Shown: positions 47,404 to 54,689 of the stretch, in pieces
How positions within the stretch are numbered: the first letter of the stretch is position 1
Layout: each line of letters begins with the position of its first letter
NCBI RefSeq assembly: GCF_000321225.1
Contig: NW_004450276.1
Span: 6,480,801-6,544,800 of the forward strand
Length of the DNA: 64,000 nt
From: Odobenus rosmarus divergens
Taxonomy: Eukaryota; Chordata; Mammalia; Carnivora; Odobenidae
Reading direction: 5' to 3'
Translations under genes and position numbers: made by a program
Notes under the pieces: generated by a model
Database searches by the model: none
Told to the model about the DNA's origin: nothing
Seen by the model: only the letters and a program-made list of their open reading frames with translations

Positions 47404-48122
47404 CTATTGGAATACTTTGTACACCGAATTACAGTAATGTGTCTATGTGTCAGGTTCCAATCACCTGCCTGTGAGCCCCCTGAGGGCAGGGCCATTTCTT
47501 ACACTTCCTTGTCCCTCCTGCTCTCAGGGGACAGCTAATATATAAGGTGCTCCGTAAGGATATCTAAAATGACATTCACATGAAGGAGAAATGGTCTCAA
47601 TGCCCAACACGGCCTCCAATTATGTTTTATAAAAATGTACCTTAACTCTTTATTGTTCTATGAAGGAGTCATTCCTGTTCATGAAGGAGGCATTATTAGA
47701 GTTTTGTATAGGATAGCTGAGGTCCGTCACTGCTAAAAATTCCAAGCAATTTATAGCTTCAAACATTTAAATTGTAATGAGAATATCACTTTTAACATAT
47801 AAGATACTCATAGAGAACAATATGCCATATGGCAAAAGGATATTACCCAAGAGGGCTTGCTGCTGCTTTTCTGAAAATGACAGATGGTTATGTTTATCAC
47901 AGGATTAACTTCATCAGCTAAAACTTTACTCCCACCCATCGAAAAATAATGTGATTATAGAAATTCACAAAAATCATGCTCCTGGCAGCCACGTCAGTCC
48001 TAAAAAGGCCGTACTTGTACTTACTTGTTAAAAAGGTGATTGTCCACCTTTATCTTTGAATAGGCTTTGAAGTCATCCGGCATCAACATAACAGGGATTT
48101 GAACATGGCTCAGTTCATTGAT
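12319..48122 (-). CDS. PIP4K2A: PIP4K2A partial coding sequence, exons 2-6 joined
   Basis: The product is phosphatidylinositol-5-phosphate 4-kinase type-2 alpha, which phosphorylates PI5P at the 4-hydroxyl to give PI(4,5)P2. It acts as a dimer in the cytosol, at membranes and in the nucleus. Join, in transcript order: 48025-48122, 46607-46703, 31214-31366, 18590-18736, 12319-12357. The total is 534 nt, or 178 codons without a stop. Using the human numbering I remember, this covers residues 49-226 of about 406. It includes the end of the N-terminal dimerisation region, the glycine-rich segment with SGARFH (around G131), the ATP-binding lysine in RYIIKT (K145), and the DLKGS motif split between exons 5 and 6. 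Every codon agrees with the human protein as I recall it, which separates it from the PIP4K2B and PIP4K2C paralogues. The activation/specificity loop and the family's acidic insert are encoded outside the window. Confidence is high because five exons fit in order, strand and phase. Confidence 0.96.
12682..12878 (-). mobile_element. Carnivore SINE (SINEC), minus orientation
   Basis: The reverse-complement copy ends GAGCCACCCAGGCGCC, and a T-run marks its tail side. It lies 325 bp upstream of the exon 6 acceptor in transcript direction and is sense relative to the gene. It forms an inverted pair with the next SINE. Confidence 0.9.
12923..13130 (+). mobile_element. Carnivore SINE (SINEC), plus orientation
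   Basis: Head GGGGCACCTGGGTGGTTCAG and tail AAATAAATAAATAAAATCTT. The target duplication CCATGCTCTG is seen on both sides (12913-12922 and 13132-13141). Antisense to the gene. Confidence 0.92.
14875..15065 (+). mobile_element. MIR-like ancient SINE with internal GT stretch
   Basis: The MIR core words ACCCTCATAACAACCC, TGTTTTACAGATGAAGAAAC and GTTCAGCAACCCACGCATAG appear in order. A TG/CG-alternating stretch at 14904-14933 lies near the 5' part. Confidence 0.6.
15352..17304 (+). mobile_element. hAT-Charlie DNA transposon fossil with transposase remnant
   Basis: The left end CATTTCTCAAAGTGTG and the right end AATTTGAGATCTACTG are inverted-repeat-like termini of the Charlie group. Between them are decayed transposase sequences. 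For example, 15744-15776 reads [11 protein letters not shown], and other stretches resemble the C-terminal hAT dimerisation region (CTCCCATTTTCCAACTATG, TATCTGTGTTAAGGTC). The interior is full of stops and indels, so it is inactive. An L1 fragment at 16635-17252 interrupts it; without that, about 1.3 kb remains, short for an autonomous element. This is the lineage from which vertebrate genes such as ZBED5 and FAM200 were domesticated. Confidence 0.75.
16635..17252 (-). mobile_element. LINE-1 3' end inserted in the Charlie element
   Basis: The plus strand reads the reverse complement of an L1 3' end: TTTCAGGTGTACAATATAG, TGGCTGCATAATATTCCATT, CTGCAATAAACATAGGGGC and GGGTAAATACCCAGTAGTGG. GTCCTCTTTTTAA at 16624 and GTCCTCTTTTAAG at 17254 look like the target duplication. 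The element is 5'-truncated at about 620 bp. Confidence 0.88.
17391..17583 (+). mobile_element. Carnivore SINE (SINEC), plus, inside hAT relic
   Basis: The copy lacks most of the usual head. The flanking duplication AGAACAGTCTCTGTGG is present at 17375-17390 and at 17584-17599, and its end overlaps the element's own GTGGCTCAG, which hides the exact 5' border. Confidence 0.92.
17691..17921 (+). mobile_element. Carnivore SINE (SINEC), plus, inside hAT relic
   Basis: Full-length copy with an unusually long, partly degenerate A-rich tail (17880-17921). Target duplication AACTTTATTTAC at 17679-17690 and 17922-17933. Confidence 0.94.
18060..18400 (+). mobile_element. L2 LINE 3' end
   Basis: The order GTGAAACCTTCCCTGACACC, CATAGCACTTACCACTTC, TTACTTATTGTCTGTCTG, GGCAGCTCCTTGAGCGCAGG and GTGTTCAATAAATAACTCC is the L2 3' end in plus orientation. 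Confidence 0.8.
18590..18736 (-). CDS. PIP4K2A: PIP4K2A exon 5
   Basis: The 147-bp exon encodes residues 165-213 (49 codons, phase 0 at both ends): [20 protein letters not shown], then [20 protein letters not shown], then SVYRKYDLK. This is the core sheet and hinge part of the kinase N-lobe. The VIVTRNVF segment corresponds to the hinge region contacting the nucleotide, and the exon ends within the conserved DLKGS motif. The acceptor TCCTCTGCAG and donor AAG followed by GTGAGA are both good. A 6.2-kb intron follows before the rest of the motif. Confidence 0.97.
19600..19775 (+). mobile_element. Carnivore LINE-1 3' end
   Basis: GTGATGGGTATTAAAGAGGG, GGAGCACTGGGTGTTATG, CAATGAATCATGAAACAC and ACTAATGATGTAATGTATGG followed by an A-tail form the characteristic carnivore L1 3' terminus. 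Severely 5'-truncated. Confidence 0.88.
20575..20765 (+). mobile_element. MIR-like ancient SINE
   Basis: CCAGCTGTGGGATCTTGGGC, AAGTTACTAGATCACTCTTC and AGCTGTTGTGAGGATTAGTA follow the MIR order. Confidence 0.7.
21895..22015 (+). mobile_element. MIR-like ancient SINE fragment
   Basis: CGAGCTGTGTATCCCTCGGC, then ATTATTCAACCTCTCTGTGC. Only the central part is recognisable. Confidence 0.5.
24178..24204 (+). repeat. AAAAG microsatellite
   Basis: About five AAAAG-type units, the last ones shortened to AAAG. Confidence 0.85.
24740..25270 (-). pseudogene. Possible retrocopy of an unrecognised gene
   Basis: On the minus strand a frame stays open for about 175 codons. It has a protein-like middle section: [56 protein letters not shown] and [19 protein letters not shown]. 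The balanced composition and amphipathic look differ from the low-complexity frames elsewhere in the window. Against it: the last 60 codons turn into S/P-rich sequence, there is no poly(A) on the expected side, and I cannot name a parent gene. It could be chance. Confidence 0.3.
25470..25860 (+). mobile_element. LINE-1 ORF1-region remnant
   Basis: A-rich sequence resembling the L1 ORF1 coding strand in order: AAACTATCAAGAATGAACTG, then GAATGAGAACATTCTAGCTG, GGAGAGAGGACAGGAGACAG and AATTTCCAGAAACTGGAGGA. Very diverged, with no usable frame. Confidence 0.4.
26245..26380 (-). mobile_element. MER5A-like hAT MITE
   Basis: TCACCATTACCTGGGAGCAG, GGTTAGAGATGCAGCATC, GCCACCCCAGACCTACTGAG and ATTGAAGTATGAGAAGCACTG-like words match the MER5A order in reverse orientation. 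Confidence 0.75.
27430..27645 (+). mobile_element. MIR ancient SINE
   Basis: AGAGCACCTACCATACACC, GGTACTATTATCCAAATTTT and AACTTGCCCAAGGTCACATA, followed by GTCTGAGGTCTGAACC, form a well-preserved MIR core. Confidence 0.8.
30144..30188 (+). repeat. GT/GC microsatellite
   Basis: A 45-bp GT tract interrupted by three GC steps (GTGCGTG). Alternating purine-pyrimidine, hence Z-DNA-prone. Confidence 0.95.
30330..30520 (+). mobile_element. MIR ancient SINE
   Basis: TGAGCACCTGCTGTGCCCTC, ATGAAGAAACAGAGGCTCC and GGGCTGGGATTTGAACCCAG occur in MIR order, giving a nearly complete element. Confidence 0.82.
31214..31366 (-). CDS. PIP4K2A: PIP4K2A exon 4
   Basis: The 153-bp exon encodes residues 114-164 (51 codons, phase 0 at both ends): [20 protein letters not shown], then [20 protein letters not shown], then [11 protein letters not shown]. 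It holds the nucleotide-binding glycine-rich segment ([10 protein letters not shown]) and the conserved ATP-binding lysine in IIKTI (K145 by human numbering). The donor is CAG followed by GTGATT, weaker than the other donors here because position +5 is T. The acceptor AAG follows the purine-containing GACCGG, with the pyrimidine tract set further back. Both features mark a relatively weak exon definition. Removing this exon would keep the frame but delete the ATP-binding lysine. Confidence 0.96.
31651..31697 (+). repeat. 47-bp direct repeat, copy 1
   Basis: CTGAGCTGGACAAGAGCTCA and on to GAATCAAATTAGGTTC. It matches 32477-32523 with three mismatches. Confidence 0.85.
31785..31925 (+). mobile_element. 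MIR-like ancient SINE fragment
   Basis: GTAGTTTTACAGATGAGGAG and ATGGGGACAAGAGAGGG followed by GATAACTGAGCACAGG show a diverged MIR core. Confidence 0.55.
32477..32523 (+). repeat. 47-bp direct repeat, copy 2
   Basis: CTGAGTTGGACAAGAGCTTA and on to GAATCAAATTAGGTTC. Same orientation as copy 1, 826 bp away; flanks do not match. Confidence 0.85.
33172..33206 (+). repeat. AAAC microsatellite
   Basis: About eight AAAC units. Confidence 0.93.
33430..33590 (+). mobile_element. MER5A hAT MITE
   Basis: AGTGCTTCTCAAACTTTAAT, AAATCACCCTGGGGGATCAT, GTTGAAATGCAGATTCTGAC and GATGATGCTGATATAGTCAC match MER5A in order, with the terminal inverted repeat CTTCTCAAACTTT at the left end. Confidence 0.85.
33730..33940 (-). 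mobile_element. Carnivore SINE (SINEC) with ATTT-expanded tail, minus orientation
   Basis: The reverse complement of the element begins with a TTTAAGGATTTT tail and about nine ATTT units (33757-33791), then runs to GAGCCACACAGGTACCCC. The head has diverged from GGCGCC. AAAATGGGA and AAAATGTGA flank it. The tail expansion is a microsatellite grown from the SINE's AAATAAAT tail. Confidence 0.9.
34742..34769 (+). repeat. GT microsatellite
   Basis: A near-perfect GT tract of about 26 bases. Confidence 0.93.
35681..35714 (+). repeat. 13-bp tandem repeat, 2.6 copies
   Basis: The unit TGATACAGTCTTC is repeated exactly at 35681-35693 and 35694-35706, followed by TGATACAG. Confidence 0.95.
36761..36808 (+). 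repeat. AAAG-rich purine tract
   Basis: A 48-bp pure A/G tract of mixed AAAG, AAAAG and AAG units. On the transcript it is a long pyrimidine tract. Confidence 0.9.
37255..37460 (+). mobile_element. MIR-like ancient SINE
   Basis: TTGGGCAAGTTAATTTAAGC, CTTCAGTTTCCGTATCTG, GTGCCTGGAATAGAGTAATA and GAATGATAGCTGTTATTA occur in MIR order. Confidence 0.72.
38712..38966 (-). mobile_element. Old LINE-1 (L1M-type) 3' end
   Basis: CTTTACTGAGCTATCACTCA, ATACAATTCACCTCTTTAG, GTGTGCAGTTCAATGG, AACCCGTACCCATTAGCAGT and TTGCCTATTCTGGACATTTC are the reverse complement of an old mammalian L1 3' end. Confidence 0.85.
41490..41600 (+). mobile_element. L2 LINE fragment
   Basis: CATGTCATCACATCATTCCC followed by CACAGGGCTGCTCTGGGGC corresponds to the L2 segment with GTCACTCCCCTGCT. 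Confidence 0.4.
44582..45009 (+). mobile_element. Tandem pair of carnivore SINEs sharing one target site
   Basis: SINE a is 44598-44793 and SINE b is 44811-44995, both plus. The target word appears three times: AAAATGACTTATTGCG (44582-44597), AAAAGTGACTTATTGCG (44794-44810) and AAAAGTGACTTATT (44996-45009). The two SINEs belong to different variants (TCTGACCCTTCC versus CTGCCCCTGCTC middles), so this is two separate insertions rather than one duplicated copy. Confidence 0.95.
45671..45849 (+). mobile_element. Carnivore SINE (SINEC), plus orientation
   Basis: Head GGCGCCTGGGTGGTTCAG and tail AAATAAATAAATAAAATCTT. Target duplication AAAAAAAATCCTTG on both sides (ending at 45663 and 45864). About 760 bp downstream of exon 3 in transcript direction and antisense to the gene. 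Confidence 0.93.
46607..46703 (-). CDS. PIP4K2A: PIP4K2A exon 3
   Basis: The 97-bp exon supplies the last base of the split lysine codon 81 and then codons 82-113: [20 protein letters not shown] followed by [12 protein letters not shown]. The acceptor on the minus strand is TATTTCAG and the donor is CAG followed by GTGAGT. The DDQDFQ end leads into the NSLTRS start of exon 4, a junction typical of type II PIP kinases. There are no internal stops or frameshifts. It lies 1.3 kb downstream of exon 2 in transcript direction, making intron 2 by far the shortest complete intron in the window. Confidence 0.96.
47366..47401 (+). repeat. (AC)18 microsatellite
   Basis: A perfect AC tract of 36 bases inside intron 2. 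Perfect dinucleotide runs of this length are commonly polymorphic. Confidence 0.97.
47440..47575 (+). mobile_element. L2 LINE 3' fragment
   Basis: CCTGCCTGTGAGCCCCCTGA, GGGCAGGGCCATTTCTTAC and ATAAGGTGCTCCGTAAGG match the L2 3' end. Confidence 0.6.
48025..48122 (-). CDS. PIP4K2A: PIP4K2A exon 2
   Basis: The 98-bp exon encodes residues 49-80 and two bases of codon 81. It starts [20 protein letters not shown], continues with [12 protein letters not shown], and ends in the first two bases of a lysine codon. On the minus strand it is preceded by a TTTTCTAG acceptor and followed by a GTAAGT donor, a near-ideal 5' splice site. The segment belongs to the N-terminal part of the kinase fold, which contributes to the dimer interface in this family. 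The phase (split after base 2) matches the start of exon 3 exactly. The first codon of the exon is in phase 0, so exon 1 should end on a complete codon. Confidence 0.96.
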
Positions 48123-48833
48123 CTAGAAAAATACAAAATAAATGGCACAGGTTATTACTATCGACATGGAAAGTGCTTGACTTGAACACAGGGCTCAGGA
48201 AGAAAACCCGGTAGACGCAAGACCCCCCCGCTTCTTCCCGGGCCTATCCCAGTACGTTTCTCTTGCCGCCCCCTCCGACTACCCCTTCAGGCTCTGCCAC
48301 TGCCTCCAACTCACATCCAGCTCCAACTCCCACTGCTCGTCTGGGTCCGCCGCTGTGCCTGCGGGCGGCCTCTGGGGGGCAGTGGCAGGGGACGAATCCT
48401 GGAGGCTGAACCCTCCCGGCCAGCTAGCCCTGCTTCTCCCATTTACCTTCCCACTTCCCCTGCAGAGCCTCAGCCCAGAGCTCCTTTGACCACATGTCCA
48501 GGGCAACTACCCCCTGTAAAGAAAATACCATCTGAGAAAGAGGGCTTTTCAACTTCTGGCATAAATATTTGTTGAATTAATGAATGTGACCATTTCTTTA
48601 AATGTCTGGGTACTCAAAAAGCAACACTGTCATTCATGTGATCTTTCCCTTTCTTACAGGAACTACATTTAAAAATAAGTTTTGGGGTGGGGCAGGAATT
48701 TACCAAAAGAGCAGCCTTCATGAAGGAAGGAAAGGAGACGTATGGCCCTGGGACTAAGTAAGAGGGAGATGGGCTTGAAAGGGGTCAAGACCAGAAGTAA
48801 AGATGTGGTTGCAGAAAACAAAGTGTTGGACCC

Positions 48834-49036
48834 AGGCGCCTGGGTGGCTCAGTTGGATGAGCGTCTGACTCTTGGTTTCGGCTCAAGTCATGATCTCAGG
48901 GTCGTGAGACAGAGCCCCACGTCAGGTTCCACGCTGGGCATGGAGCCTGCAAAGGATTCTCTCTCTCCCTCTGCCCTTTCCCGTTCTCACTCTCTGTTTT
49001 TCTAAAATAAATAAATAAAATCTTAAAAAAAAAAAA
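48834..49036 (+). mobile_element. Carnivore SINE, older variant, plus orientation
   Basis: The variant body with GAGCGTCTGACTCTTGG and GTCGTGAGACAGAGCCCC differs from the majority copies and looks older. Target duplication GAAAACAAAGTGTTGGACC (48814-48832) and GAAAACAAAAGGTTGGACC (49037-49055). Confidence 0.93.
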
Positions 49037-49694
49037 GAAAACAAAAGGTTGGACCAAGTTCTGTCTGAGTTTCAGTGAATGGCAGGAACAGCTTTTGACA
49101 CATGACTTTGGAAAGGTTGAACTTTCTCTTGGTTAATTATTTTTTCTGTCTTGGCTCCCAAGCTATACCTCCCTCGTTGCTACTAATAAAAAGCACTTTT
49201 AAAGATTTATACTTCCAGTAAATTCCAGAAGCGTTCTCAGTTACAAAAACAAAAACAAAGGAAAAAAATGGGTTCTCTGATACAGCAGAGTGGTTAACAC
49301 ATCGCTGGGTTCCTAGAATGTAGAGAAAATTTTCAAGATGCCTTCCTTCTCCTAAAAAGAGTTTAATCCACAGGGAATGCGATGACTATCAAGCAAGCAT
49401 GAACAGAGCAGTTTCTCTGAAAATAAATACCAATTTTGACATTTAGAAAGCTGGGGAGCTCAACCAAACACTTCAAACCTTAAATGAGGACACTTGAAGG
49501 AAGTAAAAGGAGTCCCAACAGGTGGTAGAAGTAAATGCAAATGGTGTCTGGGGAAAAGCATCCCCAGTGCAGGCCTCCAGGAGTCCCACAGATTCGGTTC
49601 AACCAAACGTGAGTGCACAAAGATAACGAGAGTGGGATTCAGCAGAAACAAAAATTATTTTCATGACTTCAGCTATTATAATGATCAGATACAG

Positions 49695-49874
49695 GGCGCC
49701 CGGGTGGCTCAGTCAGTTAAGCATCTGCCTTTGGCTCAGCTCATGATTCTGGGGTCCTGCGTTGAAGCCCCATGTTGGGCTCCCTGCTTAGTGGGGAGTC
49801 TGCTTCTCCCTCTCCCACTCCCCCTACTTGTGCTCCCCCGCCGCCAAATAAATAAATAAAATCTTAAAAAAAAA
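49695..49874 (+). mobile_element. Carnivore SINE (SINEC), plus orientation
   Basis: Head GGGCGCCCGGGTGGCTCAG. Target duplication AATGATCAGATACAG before and AATGATCGGATACAG after. Confidence 0.94.
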
Positions 49875-49889
49875 GAATGATCGGATACA

Positions 49890-52310
49890 GAAAAGAAAAC
49901 AAAAACCATGTGTAAAATGTATGAAGAAGTAAAAAATGGACTGGCAAAAGTGAGTAAACTATGAGACTTTCCAAATGACCAGTCAAGTTGAAAGAGAATC
50001 CAATAAAACTTCTACAAAATGAAAACTACAATTGGTGAACAGAAACTAGAACTAAAACAGCCCCCTCATCTAGGGCTTCGGCAGGAGACTGGATAACTGG
50101 TATACTGAGGGGAAATCTGAGGAAGTTACCCAGAATCCACAAAGAGTGAAAATGTAATATATAAAAGAATGATTAAGGAAGGAAAAAAAAAAAAGGAGAA
50201 GAAGAATGGTTACGATGGACTTTGGAGTGAGTTTACATGAAATCTGAGAGGCAGGGGATGGAGTATGGGAAGAACAATATTTGAAATATAAAGGCTGAGA
50301 ATTTCCCACCACTGAAGGAAGTTATAAATCTATGGATACATAATACGCAATGTACACAAAACAGTCTAAGAAGAAATCCACACCTAGATACACTGTAATT
50401 AGACTGAAGATACCAAAATCAAAGAGGAGAAAACTGGCCAGAGGAAAAAGACAGAACACAAAGGCCGAATGACAACCAGATGGACAGCCAACTTTTCAAC
50501 AGCAAAACTGGCAGCCCAAAGACAGTGGTAGATCTTCAAAGTGAAAAATGACTGTTTACATAAAACTGTATACTGTGGTATATCTTTGGTCCATTATGTG
50601 GGTTCCTGGCACAAATCTGAAACCCTTGGAATTTCCAGAGTGACAGGAAATATCTTCTGCTGTTCATAAGAGGCCCTTTCTGAACACCCCTGAGTGTATG
50701 TTAATGAGGTGACTCGGGGTGGGGCTGGTCACCAGAATGACCAAGTACGACTTTGGCACGTTCAGCCCTGCTCACTGATCTCAGGGAAGGGGAAGGAGGT
50801 TGCCAGAGATTAAGTTCCATAAAAACTCCTGAACAAGACATGCTGAGCTTCTGGGTTGGTGAACATATCCACATGCAAGGAGAAGGCACACCCCAGTTCC
50901 ATGGAGACAGACGCTCCTGTGCTCGGGACCCTTTTGGGCCTCAGACTATGTACCTCTCCACCTGGCTGTTCATCCGGATCTCTTATAATATCCTCTATAG
51001 TAAAGTGGTAAATGTGCATAAAGGTTTTCTCTGAGTTCTGTGAGCCACTCTAGCAAATTAATCAAACCTGAGGAGGAGGTCAGGGAACCTCCGATTTAGA
51101 GCCAGTAGGTGAGCAGCACAGCCTGGGCTTGTAGTTGGTGTCTGAAGGGAGGGCAGTCTGTGCGACAGAGCCCTTAACCCGTGGGGTCTGGTGCTGTCCC
51201 CAGGAAGGCAGTGTCAAAATTCACTGCTTTGTGGTACTGGAAAAAACACACATGGGGTAGAGCCACTGAAACTATCTTCCAAAAAATGAGAGCAAAATAA
51301 AGGCTTTTTCATAGAAACAAAAACCGAGAACCTACCGACAAAGGACCTCACTAAGGAAATGGATACGCTTTAGTAGCATATTACTTAGACTGTAAGGACA
51401 TAATTCAGAAAGTAAATGTTATGCGTGGAAGGTCTCAGATACAAAAAGAATTAGCAAGCAAATAAATTGGTAAATATGAGGATAAATACAAGTAAATATC
51501 ACCTATATAAAGTAATGCTTAATTCATGGGATGAAAATGTACAGAAATAAACACTGAATAACAACAGAGTGTGAGTTGGGGAGCAGACGAAGTTACATGC
51601 CCTTGTATTATTCAGGAGGAGAGTAAGATATAACTTTAAGTATCATGATAACATTTAAAAGGCAAACATTAAAAGAACAGAAACAGAGTATCTAACTTCC
51701 AAACTAGTAGAAGGGGAAAAACAGAATAAGAAAACAAATAAAACTCGTTATTTTAAAAAAGAGAGCAAAGAAGAAAACATAGACTCTGCAAAAGTGGGAC
51801 AAATAGAAAGTAAATGGTAGAAATTCATCTGGATATACACATAATCCCAATAAGCATACATACACTAGCAGTTAAAAATAGACTGTCAAAATGAGTGAAA
51901 AACTATGAGCTATATGCAAGAGAACATAACTCAAAAAGGTGGAAAGGAGCAGAAAAAACATATTAAATAGTACCAAAAATTATTGGGAAGCTAGTTGACC
52001 TTTACCAACATCAGATAAGCTAATAACTTTAAGACAAAAGCATTATTAAGGATAAAGAAGGCCTGTACATAATGATAAAAGGTTCAATTAGCCAGGAAGA
52101 TAGGATTCATATTTTAAGTACCAAATGAGCCTGGAAGTATACAGCAAAAACTGTTAGGACCTCAGGGAAAATAGGCAACCCATTACTATAGAGGAAGATT
52201 TGAATATGCCTTCTGGATAGTTCAAACAGCCAAAAAATTAAGAAAGGTAAAGATTTTTAAACAATATATTGAACATGATTCAGTCAATATATGCTGTACA
52301 CCTATGACTA
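49890..52310 (+). mobile_element. Degraded L1M-type LINE-1, ORF1 end to ORF2 start, interrupted
   Basis: The plus strand follows an old L1. The end of ORF1 is at about 50280-50540 (GAAATCCACACCTAGATACA, CAGCCAACTTTTCAACAGC, GTAGATCTTCAAAGTG). Sequence resumes after an insertion at about 51260 (GCAAAATAAAGGCTTTTTC, AACAAAAACCGAGAACC) and reaches the ORF2 endonuclease region, where 52033-52125 reads DKSIIKDKEGLYIMIKGSIS with one frame kept for about 28 codons. Many stops and gaps; dead. Antisense to PIP4K2A. Confidence 0.75.
50560..51235 (+). mobile_element. Interspersed repeat (LTR-like) inserted in the L1
   Basis: This block breaks the L1 between GATCTTCAAAGTG and the continuation near 51260. 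It contains GGTTCCTGGCACAAATCTG, CCATAAAAACTCCTGAAC, TTCTCTGAGTTCTGTGAGCC, ACTCTAGCAAATTAATC and GTGGGGTCTGGTGCTGTCCC, words I recognise from a widespread mammalian repeat, but I cannot assign the family with confidence. No coding sequence. Confidence 0.5.
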
Positions 52311-52329
52311 ATAAGTAGTTTTCCAGATG

Positions 52330-53035
52330 CTTGGGATATGTGATTGAAAACAGATTAAGATGCCTGCCCTCCTGAAGCTTACATTTGAGTGGGAAGAGTC
52401 AACAAATAAAAGATGCACTTAGTAAATTACTATGTTAGACATAAATTATCTACTATGTTAGAAGACTATGGAGGAAAAAAAAAGAGCAGGATAAAAGGGT
52501 AGAAAATGCCCATCACTGCATGGGTGAGGGTCATTAAAGTACTTTAAATCGGGAGGGCTGGAGTAAGCCAAGGTTTGGAAGAGGAGAGAGGTTTAGCACT
52601 CCAGTGCAAAGGCCCTGGGGCAGGGTGTGCCTGGTACACTTGGGACATGGAGAACCCTGTGGCCGGAGCAGATTACCTGAGAAGAGAAAGAGTTTAAGAG
52701 TTGAGATCACTGGAAAGACTGGCTTTTATTCCAAATGATATGGGAGCTGTTGCAAGGTTCTGGGTGCTGGAGTGATGACATCACTTAACTTAGGGTTTAA
52801 AAAGATTACTAGAGGGGTGGGGGTGGGCACAGTTATAGAAGCATGGAGCAGTGACAGCAGTGTAGGTAGGAAAAGGGGTATTTTTTGAAAGTGGAGCCAA
52901 TAAGATATCCTGAAATTCTGGATGTGGGGTGTGAGAAAGACAGAAGCCAAGACCAAGTCCGAGGCCTTGGCCTGAGCAATTAGGGGGACAGGGCTGCCAT
53001 CATCCAAAGTGGGGGAGAATTCCTTTCTTATGCCT
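52330..53035 (-). mobile_element. L2 LINE remnant, antisense
   Basis: GCAAAGGCCCTGGGGCAGG, ATATGGGAGCTGTTGCAAGG, GGTGTGAGAAAGACAGAAGC and TTGGCCTGAGCAATTAGG are the reverse complement of the L2 3' half, in the right order. Confidence 0.7.
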
Positions 53036-53124
53036 TTCTGAATCATGTTAAAACCGAGTGCTTTAATAATTTTTTAAAAATGACAAAATGGAAAACATAT
53101 ATGCAAACTATCAGGCTATTTATA

Positions 53125-53158
53125 ACATATATATATATATGTACATATATATATATAA
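53125..53158 (+). repeat. TA-rich perfect palindrome
   Basis: An alternating AT tract centred on GTAC (53141-53144), with about 13 matching bases on each arm. It could extrude as a cruciform. Confidence 0.9.
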
Positions 53159-53907
53159 TGTTGGGCGCCGCAGATTCTCGAACCTTATGATCAGATTAGA
53201 TACCGCCACCCGCGTTTCCTGATCCACTTTGATTTTCATGTGGCACTTGATTTTTTTTTTTACACAACTGCTCAGCACCCAGCTTCCCAAAGATACCATG
53301 TCCTTGAAGGGAATGCAGTACAGTCTAAGTTGAATTGTGAACTCCCTCAAGTTAGTCGTTTGCATGCTATCTTCAGATGCTGAGCATCGCCACATTTCTC
53401 TTGAAATTCGAAAATATCCTCTGGCACTCCTGGTAAATGTGCTGCAATGCCCTCCAGCACCTTGGCAGAGTTTGGAAAGCACAGAGATAAACAGCAGATG
53501 TTTAAAACAGCAAATGATATAATCTAATTATAGAATAAAATCATCAGAATAATCCCTTAAAATTCGTTGCAATGGATCCATAACCTATAAGCACTTTAGA
53601 TTCATCCCAAACAAGCTTAGTTACAACCAGCAGTTAATCCTTAACCTGTATAAACTGATGATCTCTACAAGCAGTTTTATTGCAGTAACTCCATAACAAC
53701 TGCGTTTGTGCAAGGCCAAATTACAATTCTGTTCCTTTCAAATTATTTCAATAACTTAATCAGGCATCACTTTTAGTCTCCTCTATACTATATTATTAAA
53801 ATCTCCTTCGTGTTATGATCCATAAAAATGTAGGAAACTGCCATTTAACAAAAACACAAGGCTAATTTAAGATCATATATTCTCTATTCATTTTACCCAA
53901 GTATCTT

Positions 53908-54080
53908 TTTTTTTTTAAAGATTTTATTTATTTGACAGAGAGAGCACAAGCAGAGGGAGAGAGAGGGAGAAGTAGGCTCCCTGCTGAGCAAGGAGCCCGA
54001 TGTGGGACTCAATCCCAGGACCCTGGATCATGACCTGAGCCAAAGGCAGATGCTTAACGACTGAGCCACCCAGGCGTCCC
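53908..54080 (-). mobile_element. Carnivore SINE (SINEC), minus orientation
   Basis: The tail TTTAAAGATTTTATTTATTT is at left and GAGCCACCCAGGCGTCCC at right. Target duplication TCATTTTACCCAAGTATCTT (53888-53907) and TCACTTTACCCAAGTATCTT (54082-54101). Confidence 0.95.
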
Positions 54081-54689
54081 ATCACTTTACCCAAGTATCT
54101 TAAATATTAAATCATTCTCAGTGTATCTGTGAAAAATCAGAAAATACCTATCTTTATACCAGCACTGGAATATCCAAGTTCAAAGACAAGAGAATCAGAC
54201 CTGAAAATCAAGCTTTGTGACAAGCACAATTAGAACAAAGCTTGATGACCGATCAGTTTTTCTGTATCTTGTGCAAACAAGAGTGTAAATAAAAACAGAG
54301 GACGTTTACAGGGTGGCAAGGGGAAGCCGAGGAGCAATCACTTCATATCACTTTCCCCAAATTATACAGAAAAAAAGTCAGAGAGAACATAATAAATTAT
54401 TCCTATCACAACACAGGCTCGGAGTGACTACCAAGAAAGCAAAACCCAATCTGAAGTAGGAGCAACCAAATCCCTAAATTCCTATAGCTCATGCTGTTGG
54501 GATCTGGAGTGGCAACAGTATTCTCTTTAGAAAGAAAGCAAGAAAATAAAATTTTGAATCCTTTCTGCTTTATAGAGTTCCTGCTCTGGAAAAAGTTTTG
54601 TGGAAAAAAAATGTGAAAACCTTTCAGCCAAAATGGAACATGTGATCTGAGAATTCGCCGATATTCACTCAACCATCCGTTCTTTCACC

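Larger units (their letters stand above)
46704..48024 (-). other. PIP4K2A: PIP4K2A intron 2 (1321 bp)
   Basis: This short intron has a GTAAGT donor and TTTCAG acceptor. It contains a perfect (AC)18 microsatellite (47366-47401) followed by an L2-like 3' fragment (about 47440-47575). The rest has no recognised element. It is the only complete intron in the window under 6 kb. Confidence 0.92.

Noticed and set aside
53160..53172. GGCGCCCAAC on the minus strand, resembling a retroviral lysine-tRNA primer-binding site
   Set aside because: A ten-base match only; no LTR on the upstream side and no gag-like sequence downstream, just a TA palindrome.
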